Shown: positions 50,568-61,102 of the stretch, one piece after another
Position numbering within the stretch: position 1 is the stretch's first letter
Layout of the letters: every line of letters starts with the position of its first letter
Origin: Sporothrix humicola
Lineage: Eukaryota; Ascomycota; Sordariomycetes; Ophiostomatales; Ophiostomataceae
Direction of reading: 5' to 3'
Assembly: GCA_021396245.1 (NCBI GenBank)
Contig: WNYE01000096.1
Span: 62,001-126,000, forward strand
DNA: 64,000 bases
Made by a program: the position numbers and the translations under genes
The notes under the pieces: generated by a model
What the model saw: only the letters and a program-made list of their open reading frames with translations
Database searches by the model: none
Told to the model about the DNA's origin: nothing

Positions 50568-53500
50568 ATGGCGACAGAAAGCAAAGGACACGGGCCTCCA
50601 CAACAACCACCGACAACACAAGCCACCGACATCACCGCCACGAAGATTACAGAAACAGAAACTCACAACGACGACAACACTGTCAAAAGTGACAGCAAAA
50701 CGCTCGGCCACATTTCCGGAAAGACGGCCGGGATCAATGTGACGACAACACCGGCACACAAATTGTCCACAGGCGTCGACATCTCATCCACATCACCACT
50801 CTCCCGCCTCGCATCCCCCACTGAGTCGGACTTCTCCTTCTCGCCTCCCTCGGCCGGCTTCCTCTCATTACTAGGAGCCGCCACAGCAACTCCTCTCACG
50901 CCTTTGTCGTCGCTGGACGGCGGCGACGCGTGGTGCCCGCCCAGCGTGGGCAGCAGTGCAATGGCCGAAGACCGAGACCACGACGCAGCCGACACAGGAG
51001 ACGTTATTGGTGACGATAACGGCAACAACCAGGACACAATCTTCCCCTTTGGCGACATGCCTAAATCTGCAGGGTAAGCAATTGGGTTGATTTCAGGTTT
51101 TCTTGGACTAGTTTCCTCTGCTTTTCATTCGTTCATTCGCCTGGCGTTCTTCAACACTCCTTCAACCGTGCTTTTTGCCAAACAGGGAAGTGCATTACGA
51201 CACAGGTTGCATTGAGAAAAAAATACACCCAAAAACCCGTCTACACGCAAAAGTTGAGTTTTAGTCACTGACCAGAACCCTGTTGTTTATTGTTTGCAGG
51301 TCCGAAAAGGGCGAAGCGCCTCAGCCGCCTTTGGGCCCAGGTGCTGCTAGTAGTAATACTACAGAAGGAGTGGGCGCGGTGGCGGCCGCTAATACGGCAA
51401 AAAGGGCCCAATCACCAGCGCCAATACGAGCCACTGGCGCTGCAACGGAAAAGGGGGGGCTCAGGGACACGAGATCCAAAAAAAGCACATCGGACAACAG
51501 CGCTGGTGCTAGCGACGAAAACAACACCATCGCGACTTTGCGTGGTTCTGCGAGTACAAGCACGGTAGATGCCATCCGCGACGTCAACAGCGCCAAAGAC
51601 GACTCGAAAGACGCAAAAGACGCAAAAAGCACCGACAGCGACGCCTCTGTGACGCCGATCATTGCGCCTTCTCAGGACGCCCGCAAACGCTGTGAGACCT
51701 CAAATCTCTCTGATTCTGCAGCACAGCCAGCACCGCAGCCAGCACCGCAACACTCCGGTACTGCGACACAGCGTGTGACGCCGCATACGCGCGCGAGGGG
51801 CGAGAACCTCCTCCCCAACGAAAACCCTTCTCTCCATAATACAGCCGGCGCCGCAAAACCCCTTGCTGGCGCCTTCGCAACCACGTCGTTCACTACAAAA
51901 ATCGTCCAGCCAAAGGCTGTCAAGCCGAAGCCATCGCCGCCGCCGCCGCCCCAGCAGCCCGCCATTGTCCGCACGACTTCCTCGCACGGCGACCTGCCAT
52001 TACGACAGCCCGTACCCGACCCCAACGGCGGCTCGATTGGCATTGTTGGCAACATTGCCCAGCTCGAAGAAACAGCCGAGCAACTTTCTAGCACCGGCTC
52101 CATCGAGACGGCGATCCGCGAGGCACACCAGGAACTCAAGCGGAGCGACAGCCGACGGTCCTCGATTCTTGCGGCGAGCATACGGCAGGCTTCGTCACGA
52201 GCCACTTCAGTCGCCGACCCGTCAGAGGCACCACCATTACGACGGGAGTTCTCGAGACAGAGTTCCATTATCGAGCTGAACAGTGCCGCCCGCGCAGGCG
52301 CTTTTTCTCCCAACGACTACATCATGTCTCCAAGCTCTTCGATTGCCGGCGGCGTCACGCGGCAGCGGTCGACTAGCAAGGCGAGCAGCACCGGCAGTGC
52401 ACACGGCAGCCTGATGGCCAACATTCTCGGCATCTCCGACCAGTCGATTACTGGCGGTGACGACATCTTCCCCTTCCTTTCGCGGCACGGCCCTGGCAAG
52501 AGCTCCGTCCGTAGTGCTCGTTCTGGCAAGCTTTCCATGCCTGAGATTGCCGAGCTGGAGCCCCCATCCGCTCTCACACAAGACGCACTCGACGAGGCCG
52601 ATCGTCGTATTGCGGCTGGTGAAGACAACGATGATGACGATACGATCCGTGCCAGCGCCCATCAGCATGTCGACGTTGAATCGGACGGTGAGGGTGAGGC
52701 TGCTATCGAAAGTCTACTGACGCCCAACCAAGAGTCATGGGCTCAACAACCAGCACTCGGCTCCTCAGCCGGTACTGACTCTGCCCTTCTCTCGTCCCGT
52801 TCACCACCACCTATCGCCCGTCCTTCCGTCACAGACTTCCTTGGCTACGCCTCACCACCACAATACGTACCCAACCCTGCTGGCTACCCTGAATATTCGC
52901 CCTCTGGCCACATGGAGATGCATTCTCAAAACGAACTACACCACGCCAACGATGCTGAGACTGCACCACATGCAATCAATGAGCACGATACTGCACACGA
53001 CACGGAGCACCACGCAGATGTAGAGAACGAGTTGGAGCGACCCACAACATCGGGATCTGGTGGCACTTTCGACCAGGCACAACTTGCATTTGACGACTTC
53101 GACGGCGTGCACTGTGATCCTGATGTGGCAAGTTTGAGACGCTCTATTCGTGGTGGTGCACCTTCGATTCTGGAGCGGCCGCCATCTGAAGAGCCTGCCG
53201 CTCGCCAGACACCGCCCGCAGCATTCAAGCAGCGCTTACCCATGCCTCCTCGCCCGACATCGTACCTCGATCCTCAAACCGGCCAGCAGATGCTCTTCTA
53301 CCCTGCCCGTGTCCCTGCTATGCTGCAGCTGCCACAGAAGCTGTCGCGTAACCCCAAGGCATCCGAACGCAATGCACGCCGGTCGCAGGTCATGAGCATG
53401 ATGATGCAAAACCGGAGCCCTGAATTGCGTGGAACCAAGCCAGAGCGCGCCTCGCGTGTCTGGCTTCCCGACCCGATGGAGGGCGACTCTGGTTCTCACT

Positions 53501-56025
53501 TTATGGGCGGCTCGGACACGCTCAGCCCCGACTTGACTTCCAACTCCATCTCACCCAATCCTCTGTCCCCTGCCCTGAGTGGCGATGCCGAGCACCCGGC
53601 ACGATCACCGACAAGACAGTCCCTGCTGCGCATTGATGCGAACACCACTGCCGATGCCAGTCCTGAAATGGGTTCGCCTACTGGTGATGGCGAACAGGCC
53701 GACCTCAACCACCTCCGCCGCCCTTCACGCCTCATCGACTCTGACAGACGCAAGTCCCGCCTGTCGACAATGACCAAGCTGCCTGCCCAGCTCCGTGCCT
53801 CTGCCTACTTTGACATGCCTTCGACCACAGCCAACATTGAGGTCAAGAACGGCTCGGCCATGGATACTCTCGACAGCATTCTCGATGCCGCCGCGGCTGC
53901 ACCTGTCAGCGCTTTCACAGACCACCAGTTTGCCGGCGCTCTTGGCTCGGAAGTCTACGGTACCGAGAAGAAGAAGACGAAGAAGAAGGCCGGTGCGAAT
54001 GCGGCCGGAAAGCAGCGCCCTGGAGTGTCGCCTGTCCAAAATGAACTGCCCACGTCCAAGTCAAGAGGTTCATTCATGAGCATGATGGGCCACATCCGCA
54101 AAGTCAGCGAGCCCGTCCACGATGGTCGGTCCGAGTTTGAGGTGCCCCGTGTCCGTCGCCGCCTGTCCAAGAACTTTGACAATGCTATGCTGTCGCCGAG
54201 CCTGAGCGAGGGTACCAACGGTGTCCTGGCCCCTGATGCTGACGAGCGCGTTTCTGACGACGAAGAGTACGAGCGCGAGCATGGCGAAGAGGAGGAGGAG
54301 GAGGAGGAGGACAGCGAGGAAGAGGAGGACGAGGACGAGCTAGCTGGCGCTGCTTTCCAGGGTGCCCCGACAACTCTCCTCGCTGAACTCCAGCTCCGCA
54401 AGCAGCAGCAAAAGTTGCGTACCCGTCCCATCAACCAAGCGTTCCCCAACGGCATGCACTCGACTCTTCTGGAGCTGGACGCCGTCGCCGAGATCGAACG
54501 GCGGACGCGTAAGGGCCGGAAGGTCAACCTGGCCTGGGAAGACCCCTCGATGCAGATTCTCGACAACCAGAGCGACGACGAAGATGTGCCCCTGGGCATG
54601 CTTTACGCAGCCAAGGCGGCCGGCCAGAACGATATTTCTGCTGTTGTTGCCGAGATGAACCGTCCCCTGGGTCTTATGGAGAAGAAGGAGCTTGAGGACA
54701 ATGAGCCTCTGAGCAGACGCCGCGACCGTCTCCAAGGCCGCGACACGGCCGTCAGCATGTACCTGGGCCCCAACTTTGGCAGCAACGCCGTCAAGCGCCA
54801 GAGCATGCTGACTCTGACGCCGACCCTGGCTGCTCTCAACCAGAACGGCGCAGGCCTTCCCGACAACCAGGGCGAGGACGGCGAGAAGGAAGGCGATGAA
54901 GATGCCGTCGAAGAGGTCGAAGACGAGCCGCTCGCTGCTCGCCTCCAGCGCATCAAGGCCAAGGAGGAGAGTGAGCTGCCCCGTGCACGGCCCGTCAGTA
55001 TGGCCTTTTCCGAAGAGCTGCTCAACCAATTCGTCGACCCCGAGGAAGAGGCCAAGGAGCGCGAGCGCGAGCTCGAAAAGGAAAAGGCCAAGGCGCAGCT
55101 GCCCGCTGAAGAAGAGGAGACGCTCGGCCAGCGCCGCCGCCGTCTGCAGGCCGAGAAAGAGGCCCGCGAGCAGGAGATGGGCGGTAGTGGCCTGGCTGTC
55201 AACGGCCAGGCCCTGCACGCTTTGACTGGCGGTACCGACCGTCTGTCCCGCCGCTTGTCTATGGCCAATGTTTTGTCAGCCCACCCTGCCGACACGGCCC
55301 GCGGCGCCTACAACCCCCGCGAGGCCGAGCGCATCCGCCGCGAGCAAGAAGCCGCCCGTGCTGCCTTTGACAAGGAGCAGAAGATGGCCGCCATGCGCGC
55401 CCAGATGCCGCGCAACATCAGCAACACAAGCCTCGGTGGCGGTGTGACCAAGGCCGGCGGATACCTCGGTGGCCGCCTCAATGACGGCACCGGCGGTATT
55501 GGCGGCCTGCTGAACCGCACGACCATGCAGCAGCACCACGACGGCCCCGGTGTCGGCCACTGGGCGAACCCCGGCACGATGGGCGGTCCCATGGGCAATG
55601 CCAGCGTCCTGAACCTGGCACCGTCGGCCTCGATGGGTAACATGGCCGGCATGAACAACGTAAACGGCATGGGCACCATGACTGGTATGAACGGAATGAG
55701 CGGCATGGGCATGGGCGGTGTCAGCTACGGCTCCGGCCTCAACACCATGGGCATGAACGCCATGAACGGTATGGGCATGGGCATGAACAACCGCAGCACG
55801 AGCTTTGGCGGCTACGGCGGCATGCCGCAGCAGCAGATGATGGGCAACAACGGCATGGCCTTTGGCGCGCCCGCGTACAATGGCTACGCTGGGATGCAGA
55901 TGCCGATGCAAATGCAGATGCCCCAAATGGGCATACAAATGGGCGGAATGCCGATGCAGATGCCGATGCAGCAGCCGCCGCAGGCTGACCGTGTCGAGCG
56001 CTGGCGCCAGGGCGTTCTTCCTTGA
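50568..56025 (+). CDS. very large disordered fungal protein with acidic region and Met/Gly/Asn-rich tail
   Basis: Two exons, 50568-51073 and 51300-56025, give 1743 residues; the 226-nt intron has GTAAGC donor and GCAG acceptor. No enzymatic domain is recognised. Residues 1-650 are Ser/Thr/Ala-rich. About 670-1150 contains conserved-looking islands such as QQMLFYPARVPAMLQLPQKL and LPAQLRASAYFDMPSTTA. A Glu/Asp run is near 1165. It is followed by GAPTTLLAELQLRKQQQK (from about 1190), a charged coiled-coil-prone part (about 1340-1500), and a tail (about 1590-1743) dominated by Met, Gly and Asn (MGMNAMNGMGMGMNN). The islands look conserved among filamentous fungi, but no function is known to me. 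The composition suggests a scaffold or condensate-forming protein, as inference. Confidence 0.85.
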
Positions 56026-56563
56026 GCGTCGTGAACGCTGTTTCCTTGTCTTGATTTTGTTTTACATCTACTTACACCGTCTGGTGATATTTCTTTTGTC
56101 TCTTTGTCATATATTGGAGGATGTGTGCCTTTGGGTTGAGCACACTGCACTTGTACGTTTGGCATTGTTTTCTTGTAGCATCAAAGCGTTTGGGCGTGCC
56201 TTTTTTGAGAGCGAACATATAGAGGAGGCCACACATACATTAATACATTTCACGACCGTCTTACGCATATTGGATCCATGTTGGTGAAGTGCAACGAAAG
56301 TATCTGTATTCCTATCCGAACTCCAGTATCAAATTTTATCTATAGGGCAAACGTAGTAAAGACAACCGGATGCTGCTAGCATACGACAAGAAATATGGTG
56401 ATCGCCGTACGATGATGGGAAAAGAAGAAAGGAAATGGTAAAAGCATGATGACGCATAACAGGAAATGAAGACAGTATAAAGGCAAACATGTAAAATGGC
56501 ATCCAATACAACAAGGGCCTTTTGTGGCCCTCGATCAATACAGACTCTTCTCCGCTCCAGTCT
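56026..56563. other. convergent intergenic region
   Basis: 538 bp between the stop codons of the large protein and the Utp5-like gene. Only 3' UTR-like sequence seen. Confidence 0.55.
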
Positions 56564-57967
56564 CTACCTCCGCTTGGAAAAGGCGCCGCCAGACTTCTTC
56601 TGCAGCTTCGGCGGCGGTGCAGCCGCAGCGTCGTCCTCGTCATCCTCGTCGTCGTCGTCGTCTTCGTCGTCGACATCGTCAAAGTCCACCTCGTCCTCCT
56701 CGGCCACATCGTCCTCGTCCATGTCCTCGACGTCATCGTCGTCCTCGGCATCGTCATCCTCGTCGCCCTCGCTGTCCTCGTCGTCGTCCTCGTCGAGCGC
56801 CTCCTCATCCGAGTCGGCAATGAAGGACTCGCCCGCAATGCCGGCGCCATTGACCAGAATCTGGCCAGCCTCGTCTTCGTCGTCCGACACATCATCCTCC
56901 TCGTGGTACGTCGCCACAAACTCGTCCTCGTCCTCGTCGTCGCCGCCTCGTGCGCCACGGCCGCCGCGTCTCCGGCCAGCACCCCGCCGGCTCACACCGC
57001 CCACGCCGTCCAGCGCCTTGCTGCTGCCGCCCGCCCGGCCGCCCACCGTGGCGATGCCGCTGTGGCCACCATTCGGCGTGTTGGCCGAGGCGCCCTGCCT
57101 CTGCAGCCGCCGCAGCTGCATCTGTGCCTCGAGCATGTCGAGCTTGCCTTTGAGCAGCAATAAGCTGTTGAGGCCGCGCGCGCGCTCCTCCAGCACCCGG
57201 TGCAGTTCTTGCAGTGCCCGCGTCACGCCCGCCTGGTTCGCCAGCAGCGCGCCGCCGTGTGTGATCAGCGTCCACTGCACCCAGCCGACCAGCGTGTGTG
57301 CGCGGCCGGGGCGGCGGTGGATGCGCGTGGCCAGCTTCTGCAGCAGCGTGCCGGCGAGCGACGGGTCGAGGCGCTGGATGGTGTTGCGGACCCAGACGGC
57401 GTCGGTGGTGGTATTGAAACAAACTTCGAGGTTGGCATCGTCGCCCGAGCGGAGGGCAGCATTCAGCAGGTGGCCGAGAGACGAGAGCGTGGGGGCGGCG
57501 GTCGACTTTGAGGCAACGCCGTTTTGTGTGGCCTCCGCATCTGGGTTCAGCTGGCTCAGGGCCGCTGTGACATCGACCGTCTCGTGCTCGCGGACAAGGT
57601 CGCCAAACGTCGGCTCGTGGTCGGCGTCGTCGTCCTCTTCGTTGTCGTCGTTCTCGGTGTCGGCCGACTTCTTTGTGCCGTTGACATGGCCGTTTGTCTG
57701 GGGTGCGTTGACCTCTTCTGTGGCAGCCTCCGGCTCGTCCTCGTCCATCAGGTCTGCATCCTCCTCCTCAACGTCGTCCTCCTCCTCGTCGCTGGAAATC
57801 TCAATCGCCTCGCCGACCGCCTTCTTTTTTGACTTGGTGTGCTTGGGCACCGAAACAACCGTCGTCTTAGCCTCGTTGATCCGTGCCTTGGCCATGGGCT
57901 TTGCGTTGCGAGTCGTCTGTGGCTGGGCGATGCGCACCGGCGGTGCTTTCCGCTTTGTGGACGACAT
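56564..57967 (-). CDS. utp5: U3 snoRNP protein, Utp12-domain (Utp5/WDR43-like)
   Basis: A single-exon gene of 467 residues with the ATG at 57967; an upstream in-frame ATG at 58039 would add 24 residues, but MSSTKRKAPPVRIAQ fits a nucleolar protein start. The Utp12 (Dip2) domain spans about 159-288: TLSSLGHLLNAALRSGD, TIQRLDPSLAGTLLQKLA, RIHRRPGRAHTLVGWVQW and GLNSLLLLKGKLDMLEAQMQ. This domain belongs to components of the small-subunit processome needed for early 18S rRNA processing in the nucleolus. Acidic tracts occur before (about 59-120) and after (about 380-460) the domain, and a Gly/Arg-rich segment lies between. Yeast Utp5 also has WD repeats, which are absent here, so the assignment to Utp5 rather than another Utp12-domain protein is tentative. 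Confidence 0.82.
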   Translation of the reverse strand: MSSTKRKAPPVRIAQPQTTRNAKPMAKARINEAKTTVVSVPKHTKSKKKAVGEAIEISSDEEEDDVEEEDADLMDEDEPEAATEEVNAPQTNGHVNGTKKSADTENDDNEEDDDADHEPTFGDLVREHETVDVTAALSQLNPDAEATQNGVASKSTAAPTLSSLGHLLNAALRSGDDANLEVCFNTTTDAVWVRNTIQRLDPSLAGTLLQKLATRIHRRPGRAHTLVGWVQWTLITHGGALLANQAGVTRALQELHRVLEERARGLNSLLLLKGKLDMLEAQMQLRRLQRQGASANTPNGGHSGIATVGGRAGGSSKALDGVGGVSRRGAGRRRGGRGARGGDDEDEDEFVATYHEEDDVSDDEDEAGQILVNGAGIAGESFIADSDEEALDEDDDEDSEGDEDDDAEDDDDVEDMDEDDVAEEDEVDFDDVDDEDDDDDEDDEDDAAAAPPPKLQKKSGGAFSKRR

Positions 57968-60900
57968 TGTGTATATGTGGGTGGTTGTTGGATTAAAGTG
58001 AGGTTGGTAGATAGATGCAACAAGAGATAAAGAAAACAAAAGACGAAATGTATAACGCAGGCGTTATTCGTCAAGGAAAGGCACTATCGATGTGCAGATT
58101 GCCTCTTCGTACAGAAACAATGCAATTGGAGAACGAGAGCAAAGAAAGAGAATATCGAGTTGGCTCGTCGTTCTGCTTCCCTCTTACTGCTATTCGGGGA
58201 AGGAAAAAATTGTTCTGAACCTCGTCCCCGTTCAGTTTTTTTTACTGGGTCGCTTTACTTTTTTCCTGGCAGTATCTTGTCCGCCTTTGGGTGGATCCTG
58301 AATGAGCACACGTGCCTGATCACGAGTGTTGACTCTCGAAATATGACTAATACTGTGCGTGATGAGTCAGGTGATAATCTACACGTGACGCGACCTGTTC
58401 CAAAATCAGAAAATCGGATCCTCTGGAAATTGCGCACTGTGGCAGTGCTCTCATTTCAGGCATCAACCTCGGAAATGGGCACGGGTGCCTGCGTTGTGAT
58501 TGGTTTCTGTAGTGGGTCCTGCAGCTCCCCATGGCAGCCTATTGGTGTTTGCGACATGCAAAAGCGGGTCTCGTCTCCCGTTCTTTCTCTTTTCCGTTAC
58601 CTCAAGTTTTGATTGCTTTGATGAGCATCGGTTCGAGGCCCACTGTATTTTTCTGAAACGGGACATTCATTGGCCGCCGAGCTCAGAGTCGGACCCACAC
58701 CCGTCTCTTTCTGGGTGCTGGTACGAAGGTACTTTGCGCAATGTACCCTCTGGCGCTGTCACCCAAATTACAGTGACCTGTGTCGCAAAGTTTTTGAGAA
58801 ATTTTCGAGAACTGCGACAACGCGACGGCTATTCGCACCACTCTCACGCCCCGTTTGCCTCAGAGCCTTCCCTCAGCTTCCTCTGGCCTTGCCCTTTCTG
58901 CCATCGAGGCTCCGCAATCGCGACAAGAAGAGGAAAGACCAAGACGACGAGAAGGACCAGACGGAAGAAAAAGGAAGACAAACAAAGACCGCATGGGTTC
59001 CACATGAAACTGGATCCCTCTTTATTTTCTTTTTGTTTCCTTCCAGACCTTCAGACGCGACAAAAGACAAAAACAAAAGAAAGAAACTACGAACCCAACA
59101 ATCGAGTGAGCGCGTGCGCGTTCTCCACCACCAACGAAACGCATCGCGACTGTCATGATGGGATGCAGAGTCAGAAAGACGACCTGTCGCAAAGAAACGT
59201 CAATGTAAATACCGTCAATGACGTGAATCGTTCCTAGCTTTTTTGGACTAGACAATGAGCTTTCAATGAATGATGTTCATTGAACACCTTCCTTTCACCA
59301 ACTGAATAAACTTTGCGACGGCGCGGGAAGGTGCGACAGGACCTGCGCGATACCTGCCCGTTCCGGCGCGTCCATTCCACGTCGCAACCTAAATGCTTCA
59401 GCGCACGCTTTTCATGGCGCCATGCTGTTGAGAATGATGTAGTCCATACTGAAAGTACTCAGGAGTAAGGGCATACGCACACGTTGAATTACTGTTCAAT
59501 CGTCGCGGACCTTGCGCCGTCGACATTTCGTGCCTGGTACTGCGCGCTGGATGTAAGTGATGATGTACCTGTTGCCTCGTCATCCGGCTCTGCCTTGCTG
59601 TTCGTCTCCATTGTCGGTCGCTCCTTCTGTTGTTGTTGCTTCTTCGTCACGATGTCCGCGTGCCTTGCTGCAGGCTGCTTTCTTTCTTCTTTCGTCTTGT
59701 TCAGTTGCTCGTTTGCTCGTCTTTTGGAAGGTTCATGTTGGCCGCGGCTTCCTTTTCAATGTTTTCTTTCACGCTTTCCGTGACCTGTGCGCTCGCAGTT
59801 GTGTTTGCGCCCGTGTTGCGCACGTCCTCTGATTGGCTGCGCGCTCTTTTAGTGGCGAGCCAGCGAGCCAGGGTACATAAGCAACAAGGCCGTTAGGATC
59901 TTTTTTTCGCCTTCCCCCTCGGTTTTCTTCGCTTTTCTTCCCTCTTTTATTTTTTTTTAGCGTCCCTTCCCTTTCCAGAGTCTCGACGCCGATCCAACGC
60001 ACGGGCCATTACCTCACCCACATAAACGCACCCCTCCCCCCCTTTTCACGCTTGCACGCCTTCGTTCTCATTCCCTTTTGTCCTCTCGTCCAACCACAGG
60101 CGAATCACAGATAAGAACAGATCAGCGGCGCCCAACATACCTTTCGAAATAAATACCTCCCGCCTGCCGACCGGGACTCACATGTGTTTTTCGTTCTGAT
60201 TTTTTGAAAACGCGACGTGCCTCCGACTCCACCAACCAATCAGAGCCCGCCATTCCTCTACAGCGACTGCCAGCTAGTGTGTACCTTCCCCCCTCCCACC
60301 CTTCTGTTTCCCTCCTGCATCGCTCCTTCCTCGCCTCGCTTCCCCCCAAAAGTGCCCCAAACTCCCCCAATTTCCTCAGCGTAGGCTCCAAAGCCTGCTG
60401 CAAGACCCAGTCATTCTCGTTTTTCACGCGACCAAGTCCCCAGTTATTTTATTTTATTTACACTGTCACCTTTTTCTTTCCCAATCGCCGTGCTCTTTTG
60501 TTTTCTTTCTTTGATTTTATCTTTTTCTTCCTCCGTTCCTGCATTTGCCGGCCCTTAGTCATCAACACACCCGCCACAACTCATCCGCCACACCGTTTAT
60601 CTAACGCCTGACAGCCTGTTAGCAGCCAACCACCGCTAGGAATTCATCCCCAGCCTCCCTATATTTCCTTATCCGACACCCACCGCAATAGTGAGTAACA
60701 AGTGCTATTATTCAGACTGCCAGCCTTCTCTTATTGTTTTCTTTGCGACACATATACCACTCCCCCTTGCGCATACTGTATTTTCTTTTTGTTTCTTTTT
60801 TCTGCCTTTCTGTCACTTTTTTGTTTCCCTCACGACCCCCTCATTTTTATTTTGCTTTTATTTGTCTGTTTCTTCGAGATCAATACGAATAAAAAAGAGG

Positions 60901-61102
60901 CGGGGCTTCGGGCGCATTCTCATTCGCTTTTCTCCTCAATATATATTATCGCTTGCACCCATTTCGAGATTCAGACCACTGACACGCCGCGCCTGCTCCT
61001 CTAGCTTATCGCCGCTCCCGATTTGTGTTCATGTCGCTGCTCTCCAACTAAGGCGCATCTCACCTCGCATAATTGACATTATTTTTTATCCCAATCCCTC
61101 GA
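57968..61102. other. divergent non-coding interval, 3.1 kb
   Basis: Between the divergent starts of the Utp5-like and Bdf1 genes. The plus strand from about 59880 to 61080 is pyrimidine-rich, like other core-gene leaders here. Probably contains both promoters and a long Bdf1 5' UTR. No separate gene is supported. Confidence 0.5.

Noticed and set aside
54340..55938. Long minus-strand frames opposite the large disordered protein
   Set aside because: Shadows of GC-rich coding sequence; composition is His/Ala/Leu-skewed without motifs.
56496..58001. 501-codon open frame on the plus strand opposite the Utp5-like gene
   Set aside because: It is Ser-rich antisense of Asp/Glu codons; the minus strand carries the recognisable Utp12 domain.
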